Assembly (NCBI RefSeq): GCF_004193775.1
Contig: NC_041021.1
Location: 20,180,632 to 20,244,631 of the forward strand
Reading direction: 5' to 3'
Origin: Glycine soja
Lineage: Eukaryota > Streptophyta > Magnoliopsida > Fabales > Fabaceae
Length of the DNA stretch: 64,000 nt
Below the pieces are notes generated by a model. It made no database searches. It saw only the letters and a program-made list of their open reading frames with translations, and was not told where the DNA came from. Of this stretch, positions 1 through 10,445 are shown in pieces. The position numbers and the translations under genes are program-made. Positions within the stretch are counted from its first letter, which is position 1. Each line of letters begins with the position of its first letter.

Positions 1-765
1 ATCGGTGGTTATCATGGATGGCTAAGAGTTCATACGCGAGGGTTAGATTGGCTCCCCAAGTTGAAAGTTATCAATGAGGAGAACTTCGAAGCTCCAAAGG
101 AAGATGAAGAAGTCCAAGCTCTAAAATTAGAGCTAGGGAAGGCAAGACTCGCCAAAGAAAAGTTCAAGTCAGCCGCTACCAACATCCAGAAAGAGTGCAC
201 TGAGTTACGAGAGGAAAACGCGGCCACTGCAAGAGCCCTTGAACAAGAAACCAAAAGGGCCCGCAAGGAGGAACATGGCCGAGATAAATTCCGAGGAGCT
301 TTGTGGGGTAGCAACAATGAGCTCAAGCTCCGGAGAGAGGAAAGAGACCATTCACGGGTGCATGGCATGATCTTAAAAGAAGAGTTAGCTGCTTGCGCAA
401 GATCCAAGAGGAGTTTGGCTCAACACTTGGAAGCCACGGAGCAAAGCATGCTAGCTATCATAGGGCAGTACAAGGAAGAGTTAAACCAGTCTGTGACCCA
501 TGAACAAAAGCTAGTTGAGGATTTCGCATAAGTGTACGCCGAAAAGGAAGCAAGAGGGAGGGTGATTGATGCATTGCATCAAGAAGCGACTATGTGGATG
601 GATAGGTTCGCCTTGACCTTGAATGGAAGTCAAGACCTCCCGCAACTACTAGCCAAAGCAAAAGCCATCGCCGAAGTGTGTACAGCCCCTGAGGAAATTC
701 ATGGGCTAATCAATTACTGTCAACACATGATAGATTTGATGGCCCATATAATTAGAAACCGTTAG
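1..765 (+). pseudogene. Ogre ORF1, C-terminal part (coiled coil), nonsense at 529-531
   Basis: The frame is open from base 1 to 528, so the protein starts upstream of the window. The part seen begins with GGYHGWL, the same sequence that ends the ORF1 segment of copy B (near 16800). It then runs into about 150 residues rich in E, K, R, A and L, with heptad-like spacing that suggests a coiled coil. After TAA at 529-531 the same frame continues (VYAEKEARGRVIDALHQEA to MAHIIRNR) and ends at TAG 763-765. The tail is recognisable again in element C. Function is unknown; ORF1 proteins of this kind are typical of Ogre elements, and the N-terminal part seen in B looks like the legume DUF7745 family (from memory, unverified). 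Confidence 0.75.
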
Positions 766-1002
766 GTTCTGTTGTAACACTTTTGTATAATCTTGGCTAG
801 ATGAAAGCTTTGTTCTTTTTATAAAACGAGAAGTTTTGAACTCATCACATTATCTAAAAAACCTTGAGGTGGATCCAAGTGCTCCGATCATTCATTGGCA
901 TATTCATGTTTTGGTGGCGTACTCACTGTTGTTTGTTTCTTTAGGGAATTCACCATAACTAAGAAAGCACAAAGGCACCCCTATAACACTTGATCCAGAA
1001 AA
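766..1002 (+). other. ORF1-gag spacer
   Basis: AT-rich and noncoding. It contains a TATA-like TTTTTATAAAACGA near 816-829 and a pyrimidine tract ending in CTTTAG near 940, which could act as a splice acceptor ahead of gag. Neither role is demonstrated. Confidence 0.4.
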
Positions 1003-3416
1003 ATGGACAATGAAGAGGGCGTGCAAGAACAGATGAAGGCCGACCTATCAGCCTTAAAAGATCAAATGGCTTCTATCACGGAGGCCATGCTAAAACTCCA
1101 GAAAACTATAGAGGATAATGCCACGACGACCGCCTCCAATGCAGTTAGGGAAGCGGAACCGGTGCTACAGCCTGCAATAAACTTGGGCCGAGATAGAAAG
1201 ACAACGGTGTTTGGTCGGAGGTATAGTCCGCAAGCTTACCCTTATGGCTTGCCTCCGGACTTCACTCCCCGTGCCGCTCCGGAAGAGTTGAGCCAAGCCC
1301 CTACCTTCGAGGGGAAACTTCCCCCTTATGCCGACTACCCCCTGCAAGAAGATGATGAAGGAGATGCCCATCTAGGCCCTCTGCTTCCCCTCAAGGATCC
1401 GGCCCCCCATGAATTACCCCAACCAAACATAGTCCGCCATGTCCCGTCTTCACCCGCACCCGTAAAAGAATCCGTTCCCTTCGCAGAAGATAAGGGAAAT
1501 ATTGATTCACTTGAAGAGAGGCTAAGAGCGGTAGAGGGCCTTGGCAATTACCCGTTCTCGGATTTAGCAGACCTATGTCTGGTACCTGACATCGTCATCC
1601 CTCCCAAGTTCAAAGTACCGGATTTTGATAAGTATAAAGGGACGACATGTCCAAAAGGGCATCTTCGGATGTATTGCCGAAAGATGGGGGTGTATTCTGC
1701 GGACGAAAAGCTGTTGGTGCATTTCTTTCAAGACAGCTTGGCCGGAGCGGCAGTGGCATGGTATACCAATCTAGAAGCTTCTCAGATCCGGTCGTGGAAG
1801 GACTTGGCAACTGCCTTCATTAGGCAGTACCAATACAATACGGATATGGCTCCCAATCGGAACCAGCTTCAGAGTATGACCAAGCGAGAACATGAGTCCA
1901 TTAAAGAATATGCCCAAAGGTGGAGAGATCTCGCAGCCCAAGTCGTCCCGCCCATGACGGAGAGGGATATGATCACAATTATGGTAGATACGTTGCCTAC
2001 ATTCTACTATGAAAAGCTGATAGGATACATGCTAGCTAACTTCGTGGATCTCGTCTTCGCCGGAGAAAGAATTGAAGCCGGACTAAGAAAAGGAAAGTTC
2101 GAATATGCCTCCAACGTGGCCCCCAAAAACAAAAGAAGAGCCCTAGTGGTGGGCACGAGGAAAAAGGAAGGAGATACCCACGCGGTCACCACCGCCCCAA
2201 CGTGGATGAAAGCACCCTAAAATATCCAAAGCTCATACCAGCCCAACCCCCTGAATTTTTCAATCCGAGCCGGGAGTTCCCTCCCAACTCAAGTGAAAGG
2301 ACCACCCGCAGCATAAAGAACACCGGCCCAACACACAGCTCCAGCCACTCCCCGGCCAGTCAATAATACAGCTCTTGGCACGAGCTATAATAATGCACGG
2401 CGCCCATCCCTGAAAGATGATTTCTCTCCTATTCCCATGGCGTTCTCAGAGTTGTGGCCTTCATTATTGGAGAATCATTTAGTGGTGGCCATACCCGGGA
2501 AGGTCTTCCAGCCACCATACCCCAAGTGGTACAACCGGGATGCCAAGTGTGTGTACCATAGTGAAGCTCCCGGACACAACATTGACTCCTGCATCCCGTT
2601 TAAGTATAAGGTGCAACACTTAATTAATTCCGGCTGGCTATCATTCCAAGAGGAGGGCCCCAATGTTAAAACCAACCCACTAGCCAGTCATGGAGGGGCT
2701 AGCGTAAACACCATCGAAGAGGATGGGCCATCGCGGGCAAAGAGGTTAGAAGAGGTGGCTACTTCTAGACGCTTCATCTACCAATTGCTGCAAGCGGCGT
2801 GCATGGTCTCCCGTGGCGGAGACGAAAGGGACGAATGTTTGTTTCACCTCGGGGAGTCACATGATATGGAAACCTGTCCTGCGGTGGAAGAGTTGCTTCA
2901 GCGGATCATGGACTGGGGCAGCTCAAAGTGTCCAAAGGAGGGAAGGAAGAACCACAGATTTGCATGCAGTCAGAAGAAAAGAAAGTCCCCTCAACCCCCA
3001 AAGCCCTAGTAATATGTTTTACTAGGAAAGGGACCGGCTCCACGCCCATATACCCCTGGACAGCGCCCAAGCCGACGCCGTTTGCATATCAAAGCAATAA
3101 GGCCATTCTGTGGAAGTATACCCCTCCCGCATTTGGAGAAAGAGTTGCAACCGAAGTTGAACCCCTGTCAGCCAAGGTGACCAACATCACTGGCCTTAGT
3201 AGCGTAACCCGCAGTGGTCGGTTGTTCGCTCCCCCTCACTCGACGGAATTGCCCTCCAAGGGGAAAGCGCCCATGGTCCAAGAGCCCACAGACATAGCCA
3301 CCCCCTCAAAAGAAGTGGATCCTCCAATGGAAAAAGGGGCTGAAAAGAAAGAGGGTCTTCAAGGAAAGACAGTGACTTTGGAAGAGGCTCATGAGTTCCT
3401 TCGCCTCATCCAATAA
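1003..3416 (+). pseudogene. gag: Ogre gag (element A), interrupted
   Basis: Capsid/nucleocapsid polyprotein of the element. It starts at ATG 1003 (MDNEEGVQEQMKADLSALK), a short coiled coil also found at the gag start of element C. Residues about 200-370 match the retrotransposon gag domain (AWYTNLEASQIRSWKDL, then QRWRDLAAQVVPPM). In-frame stops lie at 2218-2220 (TAA) and 2314-2316 (TAA), yet the frame stays informative. Two knuckle-like motifs follow: CVYHSEAPGHNIDSC and CLFHLGESHDMETC, which have His where the second Cys of a CCHC knuckle would be. A frameshift near 2915 moves the reading into the protease frame (GQLKVSKGG onward), which runs to TAA 3414-3416. The copy cannot make full-length Gag. 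Confidence 0.85.
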
Positions 3417-4580
3417 AGCGAGTTTAAGGTAGTCGAGCAACTGAATAAAACTACAGCAAGGATCTCTTTGCTTGAACTACTCATAAACTCCAAGCCTCAT
3501 CGTGCGTTGTTGATAAAAGTCCTCAACGATGCCCATGTAGCACATGATATCTCGGTGGAGGGTTTTGAAGGCATCGTTAATCATATAACCACCAATAATT
3601 ATATCGCGTTTGCGGAAAAAGAGATTCCCGTTGAGGGGAGAGGACACAACAAGGCTCTACATGTGTCGGTGAGATGTATGGACCATGTCGTTGCGAAGGT
3701 ACTTATCGACAATGGATCAAGTTTAAATGTGATGCCGAAGACCACCTTGGAAAATCTTCCTTTTAGTGCGTCACGTTTAAAACCAAGTTCGATGGTGGTA
3801 CGAGCCTTTGATGGTACTCGGCGGGAAGTGATGGGTGAAATCGACATTCCCATTCAGATAGGCCCCCACACTTGCAATGTGGTATTTCAAGTGATGGACA
3901 TAAATCCCGCCTATAGCTGTCTCTTGGGGAGACCTTGGATTCATGCGCTAGGAGTGGTCCCTTCGACACTTCACCAAAAATTGAAGTTCGCAGTGGGTGG
4001 ACTTTTAGTGATAGTGTCGGGTGAAGAGGATATGTTGGTGAGCTGCCCCTCCTTCGCACCATACGTAGAAGTGGCAGAAGAATCATTGGAAACGACTTTC
4101 CAATCCTTCGAGGTGGTGAGCTGCGCCTCTGTGGAACCAAGTCCGTTGCTACCTTCTCTCTCCAACGCGGCCATAATGGTGGCATGGGTAATGCTCAAGC
4201 ATGGATATGAGCCCGGAATGGGTCTAGGCAAGGACGGCCTCAGGAATGCCGACGTAGTCGATATTAGGGGAAATCCGTACAAGTATGGATTGGGGTATGA
4301 ACCCGGCATGTCGGGAAGGAGGAATGCGCCGTCAAGATTCCGGGCGGATAGGACATGGCCCGGCCGTGTTAGCCAATGTTTCACCAGTGCCAGAATCATG
4401 TTCGACGAAGAGGTGGCAGCAATCGGAGATGAGTGCCCTCAAGACCCGCCAAGTTTCGTGCGGCCATGCCATCCCGATTCCCAAGTAGGGAACTGGCGCG
4501 TGATAAGCCAATCAGAGGTCTATACCGCTGATTCAATGCAATTAGAGGCTATAGTTTCCTTTCTCTCTTGTTTTTTTTGA
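3417..4580 (+). pseudogene. pro: Ogre aspartic protease with G-patch-like tail
   Basis: The frame is continuous with the end of gag once the TAA at 3414-3416 is ignored (LRLIQ-stop-SEFKVVEQL). The retropepsin active site is VLIDNGSSLNVMP, with the catalytic Asp codon at 3708-3710; DNG in place of DTG/DSG is, to my knowledge, usual in this lineage. The flap/C-terminal part includes CLLGRPWIHALG. A glycine-rich segment, LKHGYEPGMGLGKDG, near 4195-4240 resembles a retroviral G-patch. The frame ends at TGA 4578-4580 inside what looks like the Ogre intron. Apart from the upstream nonsense codon the domain appears intact. Confidence 0.85.
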
Positions 4581-4692
4581 AACCTACCTTATTAAATAAA
4601 CAAAGAGATCTTGTTTCATCTGTTCTTGCAGTCCCACCTTTTCTCATATCATTTTGCATGTTTTCGTTTCTTTTGTCTTGATTGGTATAGAT
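4550..4692 (+). other. Probable Ogre intron between protease and RT
   Basis: Between the protease and the first RT-like residues the sequence turns T-rich, with in-frame stops (4578-4580 TGA, and TAA near 4593). Possible acceptors are TTCTTGCAG near 4630 and TTGGTATAG near 4690. Coding-like sequence resumes as RCEGRFFEDPKDEG. An intron at this position is known for Ogre elements; the exact donor (perhaps GTTTCC near 4553) is a guess. Confidence 0.5.
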
Positions 4693-6134
4693 GTGAGGGT
4701 CGATTCTTTGAGGATCCTAAAGACGAGGGTTTGACGATCGATTTCGACCGAGATGTAAGCCAAATGATGAACGAAGAAGAGGAAGAGGACGTCCTTTCAC
4801 CAGAGTTGGAGAGGTTGATTGATCAGGAAGAATGCGAAATGAAGCCTCACCAAGAAGAAACCGAACTGGTGAACTTAGAGACTAGAGAGGGAAAGAAAGA
4901 AGTAAAAGTAGGAACCAGTATGACCGCACCTATCTGCCAAGGCTTGATAACCCTTCTTGAAGAGTATCAAGACGTCTTTGCATGGTCATACCAAGACATG
5001 CTCAGTCTAGACTCCGACATTGTGCAGCATAAATTGCCATTGAATCCTGGGTATTCCCCAATTAAGCAAAAGTTACGAAGGATGAGGCCCGAGATGTCTT
5101 TAAAAATCAAAGAAGAAGTAAGAAAGCAGTTCGATGCGGGTTTCTTAGCTGTAGCTCGATACCCGGAGTGGGTGGCCAACATTGTCCCGGTCCCGAAAAA
5201 GGACGGCAAGGTGCAAATGTGTGTAGACTATCGGGACTTAAACCGAGCCAGTCCTAAAGACAATTTCCCTCTGCCACACATTGATATATTGGTAGATAAT
5301 ACAGCAAAGTTTGCCCTTTTCTCATTTATGGACGGTTTCTCGGGGTATAATCAAATAAAGATGGCACCCGAAGATGTAGAGAAGACCACTTTCGTCACCC
5401 TATGGGGAACGTTCTGCTATAAAGTGATGGCCTTCGGGCTGAAAAATGCTGGGGCAACCTATCAGTGTGCCATGGTGGCGTTGTTCCATGACATGATGCA
5501 TAAGGAAATAGAGGTCTACGTAGATGACATGATTGCCAAATCTCGGACTGAGCACGAACACCTCGTCAATCTGCGTAACCTGTTTGGAAGGTTGCGGAAA
5601 TACCAACTAAAGCTAAACCCAACCAAGTGTACCTTCAGGGTAAAGTCGGGGAAGTTGCTGGGATTTATCGTAAGTCAGAAAGGGATAGAGATAGATCCCG
5701 AGAAAGTGAAGGCCATTATTGAGATGCTGGAACCATGCACGGAGAAGCAGGTTCGAGGTTTCTTGGGCAGGTTGAATTATATCGCAAGATTTATCTCGCA
5801 ACTCACCCCTACATGTGAGCCCATTTTCAAGCTTTTACGTAAGAACCAGGCGGTCCTGTGGAACAGCGACTGCCAAGAGGCCTTCGAGAAGATCAAACAG
5901 AGTCTCGCAAACCCCCCGGTGCTCATGCTACCTATAACAGGAAGACCTCTTTTCCTGTACATGACCGTGTTGGACGAGTCTATGGGGTGCATGTTGGGTC
6001 AGCACGACGATTCTGGGAAAAAGGAACAAGCCATTTACTATCTAAGTAAGAAGTTTACCGCATGTGAGATGAATTACTCAATGCTGGAAAGGACGTGTTG
6101 TGCTCCGGTATGGGCATCACATCGGCTTAGGTAG
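4611..6134 (+). pseudogene. pol: Ogre reverse transcriptase and RT-linked RNase H
   Basis: RNA-dependent DNA polymerase of the element. An acidic N-terminal linker (MNEEEEEDVLSPELERL) precedes the RT domain. Visible RT motifs are VPVPKKDGKVQMCVDYRDLN, SFMDGFSGYNQI, MAFGLKNAGATYQ and the catalytic YVDD at 5517-5528, then LGFIVSQKGIEIDPEKV and the connection segment GFLGRLNYIARFI. The RT-linked RNase H begins at LFLYMTVLDESMGCMLGQ and looks weakened at catalytic positions, as is typical for Tat elements. TAG at 6132-6134 interrupts it (RLR-stop-YMPSHTTW); by comparison with the family CAG was probably mutated to TAG. The same frame continues into the next part. Confidence 0.92.
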
Positions 6135-6137
6135 TAC

Positions 6138-8141
6138 ATGCCCAGCCATACCACGTGGCTTATTTCCAAAATGGATCCCGTGAAATACATCTTTGAGAAA
6201 CCGGCCCTCACGGGACGAATCGCTAGGTGGCAGGTACTACTATCTGAATTCGGTATCGAGTACGTCACCCAAAAGGCGGTAAAGGGAAGCGCCTTGGCAG
6301 ATTATTTGGCCCAGCAACCCCTCCAGGATTATCGGCCGATGCACCCTGAGTTCCCAGATGAAGATATCATGGCCCTGCTCAAAGAGAGGCGGACGCACGA
6401 GGACATAAACAAATGGATTGTTTGCTTTGATGGGGCATCTAATGCTTTGGGTCATGGAGTAGGGGCAGTCCTTGTATCCCCGGATAATCAATGTATTCCT
6501 TTCACGGCCAGGCTAGGTTTCGATTGTACCAACAATTTGGCCGAATATGAAGCATGCGCTCTTGGGATTCAAGCGGCCATTGATTTTGATGTAAAGCTAC
6601 TCAAAGTGTACGGAGACTCGGCTTTGGTGATACGCCAGTTGAAAGGAGAATGGGAAACTAGGGATCCGAAGTTGATACCCTATCAAATTCACATCTTGAA
6701 GTTAGCCGAATTCTTTGATGACATTTCTTTCCACCACGTACCTCGGGAAGAGAATCAAATGGCCGATGCATTAGCCACCCTGGCATCCATGTTTCAACTT
6801 GCCCCACATGGGGATCTGCCGTACATCAAATTTAGATCTCAGGGCAGGCCAGCGTATTGTTGTGCGATAGAGGAAGAGCGGGATGGGAAACCGTGGTACT
6901 TCGACATCAAGCAATATGTTGAGAACAAAGAATATCCACCAGGGATCTCTGATAATGACAAAAGAACGTTAAGGAGATTGGCTACTGGTTTCTTTGTAAG
7001 TGGTACCATCCTGTACAAACGAAACCACGACATGACTCTCCTACGATGTGTAGACGCCAAAGAGGCAAACTTCATGATTGAGGAAATCCACGAGGGTTTA
7101 TTTGGGACACATGCCAATGGGCATGCTATGGCCAGGAAGATCCTCAGGGCCGGTTATTACTGGCTCACTATGGAGAGCGATTGTTGCACTCATGTAAGGA
7201 AATGTCACAAATGTCAGGCATACGTGGACAATGTCAATGTTCCGCCACATCCTCTGAATGTTATGTCCACCCCTTGGCCCTTTTCCATGTGGGGAATAGA
7301 TGTCATTGGGGCCATTGAACCCAAAGCGTTGAATGGTCACCGCTTCATTCTTGTGGCGATAGATTACTTCACCAAATGGGTTGAAGCGGCTTCTTATACT
7401 AATGTCACCAGAAGTGTGGTGGTCAGATTCATAAAGAGGGAGCTGATTTGTCGATATGGACTCCCTAGGAAGATCATTACTGACAATGGCACCAATCTGA
7501 ACAACAAAATGATGCAAGAAATGTGTGAGGATTTCAAGATCCAGCATCATAATTCCACCCCTTATCGGCCAAAGATGAATGGGGCTGTAGAGGCCGCGAA
7601 TAAGAATATTAAGAAGATTGTTCAGAAGATGACGGTGTCATACAAAGATTGGCATGAGATGTTGCCTTTCGCCCTGCACGGATATAGAACCTCGGTACGA
7701 ACTTCTACTAGGGCAACGCCGTATTCCTTGGTTTATGGGATGGAAGCAGTACTCCCATTTGAGGTAGAGGTTCCTTCTCAGAGGATAATAATGGAATCAG
7801 GCCTAAAAGAGTCAGAATGGGCTCAAGCACGCTACGACCAACTCAACCTTATTGAAGGTAAGCGGTTGACAGCCATGAGCCATGGGCGCCTATATCAACA
7901 AAGGATAAAGAATGCATTCGATAAGAAGGTGCGCCGGCGCAAATTCAACGAGGGGGACCTTGTGCTGAAGAAGATGTCCCACGTTGTTAAGGATAATCGA
8001 GGCAAGTGGGCCCCGAATTATGAAGGACCTTTCGTTGTGAGAAGGGCTTTTTCTGGGGGTGCTCTGATACTCACCAACATGGATGGCGAGGAGCTACCCT
8101 CGCTCGTGAACTCCGATGTCGTTAAGCGATATTACGCTTGA
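6138..8141 (+). CDS. pol: End of RT-RNase H, second RNase H and integrase
   Basis: Same frame as the RT, separated only by the TAG at 6132. It holds the end of the first RNase H, then a second RNase H (WIVCFDGASNALGHGVGAV, Asp codon at 6429; LAEYEACALG; HVPREENQMADALATLA). Integrase follows: a zinc-binding HHCC region ending in CHKCQAY, then the catalytic D,D35E triad at 7299 (WGIDVIG), 7482 (TDNGTNL) and 7590 (GAVEAAN), and a GPY/F-like C-terminal module (KWAPNYEGPFVV). The stop is at 8139-8141. This segment is open for 667 codons with all key residues present and is the best preserved coding region of element A. It would be made only by readthrough of, or by reversion at, the upstream stops. 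Confidence 0.92.
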   Translation: MPSHTTWLISKMDPVKYIFEKPALTGRIARWQVLLSEFGIEYVTQKAVKGSALADYLAQQPLQDYRPMHPEFPDEDIMALLKERRTHEDINKWIVCFDGASNALGHGVGAVLVSPDNQCIPFTARLGFDCTNNLAEYEACALGIQAAIDFDVKLLKVYGDSALVIRQLKGEWETRDPKLIPYQIHILKLAEFFDDISFHHVPREENQMADALATLASMFQLAPHGDLPYIKFRSQGRPAYCCAIEEERDGKPWYFDIKQYVENKEYPPGISDNDKRTLRRLATGFFVSGTILYKRNHDMTLLRCVDAKEANFMIEEIHEGLFGTHANGHAMARKILRAGYYWLTMESDCCTHVRKCHKCQAYVDNVNVPPHPLNVMSTPWPFSMWGIDVIGAIEPKALNGHRFILVAIDYFTKWVEAASYTNVTRSVVVRFIKRELICRYGLPRKIITDNGTNLNNKMMQEMCEDFKIQHHNSTPYRPKMNGAVEAANKNIKKIVQKMTVSYKDWHEMLPFALHGYRTSVRTSTRATPYSLVYGMEAVLPFEVEVPSQRIIMESGLKESEWAQARYDQLNLIEGKRLTAMSHGRLYQQRIKNAFDKKVRRRKFNEGDLVLKKMSHVVKDNRGKWAPNYEGPFVVRRAFSGGALILTNMDGEELPSLVNSDVVKRYYA

Positions 8142-8846
8142 AGTTTGGGGCAATTGAGAGGACCGTTGCATGTTCTTTTACTTCTGAGTTTTTTGTTCTT
8201 CTTGGTTTCCTCCAGGGATTCCCTTTCATTGTATTTGTCTCGTTTCTTTAAAAGAAGAGAAAGATGGGTGAGGCTTCAGTCCTCCCTTTGATTTTAAACC
8301 TTGTGTTAATAACTTGAGCCCTCTTCGCTCGGTTCATGGGGTGCCCCAAGCGCTTAGATTAAAATTGAACCTAACCAGCCTTCACTAAGAAAATCATTGC
8401 ATTAAAAAACATTCATGCATGCACGCATACATGCATATCTTGTAGTAATAGGGGCAGAATCGTCTTAGGCCACGGTCAGAGGTCGAGACAAAGTTGACGG
8501 CAGAAATCAACCAAAGTACGACGATGACCCGGTCACGATTGGCCGCGCATTGTTTGTTTCCTACTTGTAGGTACTTAGAGACGGGTGCAAATGAAGGATA
8601 GGGTCACGACCGACCAATCTTCGTCCCTTCTCGGTGCTGGACAAGCAGAGAACATCGTTGCAAGGCAGCCCAGTATCCTTTGAATTCACAGTATTTATTA
8701 CTATTGCTTATGTTAAATAAGTAATCGATGCCTGTTTCTAATTTAAGTACGTTCAAGTAGGCAGATGTTAAACTATAAAAAAGGGCGGGGGGGCATGGTT
8801 ATGGTTTCCCTAAAAAAAATAATCAAATAATAATAATAATTTTGCA
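8142..8846 (+). other. Post-pol untranslated region of A
   Basis: No coding signal. It ends with a purine-rich run (about 8778-8796, AAAAAAGGGCGGGGGGG) that resembles a polypurine tract, just before the promoter-like block at 8847. Confidence 0.5.
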
Positions 8847-9070
8847 GGTTAGCTCGCCTGGGCGAGCTGAGCTCGCTTGGGCGAGCAACCCTTGCACCAG
8901 ATTATAAAAAATGATGGTGGGGGACGTTTTCTGCACCAAGAAACTTCCCCCCCTCATTCAAAAAAGAGACCTCACGTAGCTTGCGTTTTTTGGTCTCCCA
9001 AGCCACTTTTGGTCGCATTTTACTTTCATTTTTTCGTATTCCTTCTCACTCCAACAAGTAAGTATTCAAT
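8847..9070 (+). promoter_or_regulatory. LTR-like promoter block downstream of pol
   Basis: Two palindromes, GCTCGCCTGGGCGAGC at 8852-8867 and GCTCGCTTGGGCGAGC at 8871-8886, lie just upstream of a TATA-like ATTATAAAAA at 8901-8910. About 150 bp later there is a strong splice-donor-like CAAGTAAGTATT (about 9056). The same order (palindrome, TATA, donor-like GTAAGT) occurs in the LTR at 13824-14080. A homologous block in the opposite orientation lies at 16874-17300. It may drive the downstream ORF at 9741. Confidence 0.5.
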
Positions 9071-9740
9071 CCTTGAGTTTTTTGCTTTCCATTGGTGTAT
9101 TTTGTTCGTCTTTTGGAGCTCTAAGTTGTAAGAATGTGCTCATATTTGTGGGGCAGTTTTGGGGTTTTTTATGCTTGATTTGTTAGAGTTGAGGGGTTGT
9201 AGGGGACGGCCTTAGGCCTATGTGGTATTCTGAAACAATGGGGCATGCCACATTGCCCCCATTCTCTTGCAATTTATGCCTAAACACGCGCCCACCAAGT
9301 GCTCGGTGAAATGCCCCAATGACATATGAATGTAGTTTTGTAAAATTGGGATTGAGACTGTTTTATATACATAGGGACAGCATAGAGAATTCGAAATATA
9401 ATGCTCACATGCAGTTCTAAGCTTAAGAACCCAAGCTTTTAGTTTCGATGCAAGGAAACATAGCTTATGTCTAAAAATCTGAATTTTGGTTTTAAAAGTA
9501 GAAAGGCATGAAAGTTAGGATATGCTTGTGAGAGTTTTACCCGAATTTGGCTGCCCCATGAGGAGTACTTTGCACCTTGGTAACATGGAAAAAATCTTTC
9601 AATGGTATGTAAATATGTGTGTAAATATAGGTAGCATGGAAAACACCTTTCAATGGTGTGTATATGTGTGAATATATGGCATAAAAATCCTTGCAAAGTG
9701 TGAATGAGTAGCAGAAAAATGTCTTTCAACATATGCGTAC
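9071..9740 (+). other. Noncoding, promoter block to downstream ORF
   Basis: Sequence from 9150 to 9300 matches the inverted copy ending at 16874 (GGACGGCCTTAGGCCTA versus GGATGGCCATAGGCCTA). From about 9590 to 9740 there are loose repeats of a GTAGCATGGAAAA / TTTCAATGGTRTGT unit. No reading frame is supported. Confidence 0.45.
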
Positions 9741-10445
9741 TTGAGGATAGGTAGCATTAGGATGACGTTGCTGCTCAGCAACATCCAGCCCAGCGATCAT
9801 AATTCTGACCTCCCCCTGCCAAAGTGTCAGCTGGTGTATGCCATTCTGACACGGATGAGCATTCATGTGGCTCAATTGATCACCGATGCCATTTATCTAT
9901 TTACAGGTATGCCACCTACCAGGCACCCTTTAGACCCAGATAAGTCTAACAGGGCCTTGGGTTTTCTGGCACTGATCACGGGTCTCTGCCAGTCGTTCGG
10001 GGTTCTTGTTGCGCCCAGTAAGGTGATCCGACTGCCGATCACCCGCGCCTTCATAGAGAAATACTGCACAGCTAGACAGGCACAGGGTGGCGACCCTCAG
10101 GCCCCAGATGCACCGCTACCTCCTCAGGCTGACCCAGCTGGTTCATTTGACACGGAGCGGTATTTACGGCATTTGGTTCGCCAGCAGGCGGCCAACCATC
10201 GGGCGCACGTGCAAACCCATGACTCTCTATATCAGCTTAGCCTCAGCCTGCAGAGTCAGGGTTTTGCTTCTTTTCCATGCCCTACTCCAGATCAGTTTAG
10301 GGAAGAGGTCGCATGGCCAGGAGATTGGCCTGAGGCCCAGGCAGGGGAGGCACCCGCAGAGGCTCCCGGCGAGGCAGATGAGGCCCGCGAGGACGAGGAG
10401 ATGACTGATTTGCTTGATTTCTTGGGAGGGAGTGGAGCCACATGA
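9741..10445 (+). CDS. Downstream ORF, plant transposon-associated family, N-terminally truncated
   Basis: A 234-codon frame placed after pol, in the position of an env-like gene. The N-terminal 110 residues (SNIQPSDHNSDLPL, CQLVYAILTRMSIHVAQLI, LGFLALITGLCQSFGV) resemble the 'putative plant transposon protein' family (Pfam PF20167 from memory). The rest is low-complexity, Pro/Ala/Glu rich, with an acidic end (EDEEMTDLLDFLGG). Compared with the family member at 26249-27385 the N-terminal half is missing. Homologous but broken copies lie in element C at about 43250-43960. Function is unknown. The reading frame, the conserved block and the position argue that it is or was coding. Confidence 0.6.
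   Translation: MRIGSIRMTLLLSNIQPSDHNSDLPLPKCQLVYAILTRMSIHVAQLITDAIYLFTGMPPTRHPLDPDKSNRALGFLALITGLCQSFGVLVAPSKVIRLPITRAFIEKYCTARQAQGGDPQAPDAPLPPQADPAGSFDTERYLRHLVRQQAANHRAHVQTHDSLYQLSLSLQSQGFASFPCPTPDQFREEVAWPGDWPEAQAGEAPAEAPGEADEAREDEEMTDLLDFLGGSGAT

Noticed and set aside
8877..9131. 84-codon ORF over the post-pol promoter block
   Set aside because: It overlaps palindrome, TATA and donor-like signals and has no recognisable protein features.
9895..9910. Splice acceptor CTATTTACAG inside the downstream ORF
   Set aside because: The homologous segment in C reads through this point with coding similarity on both sides.
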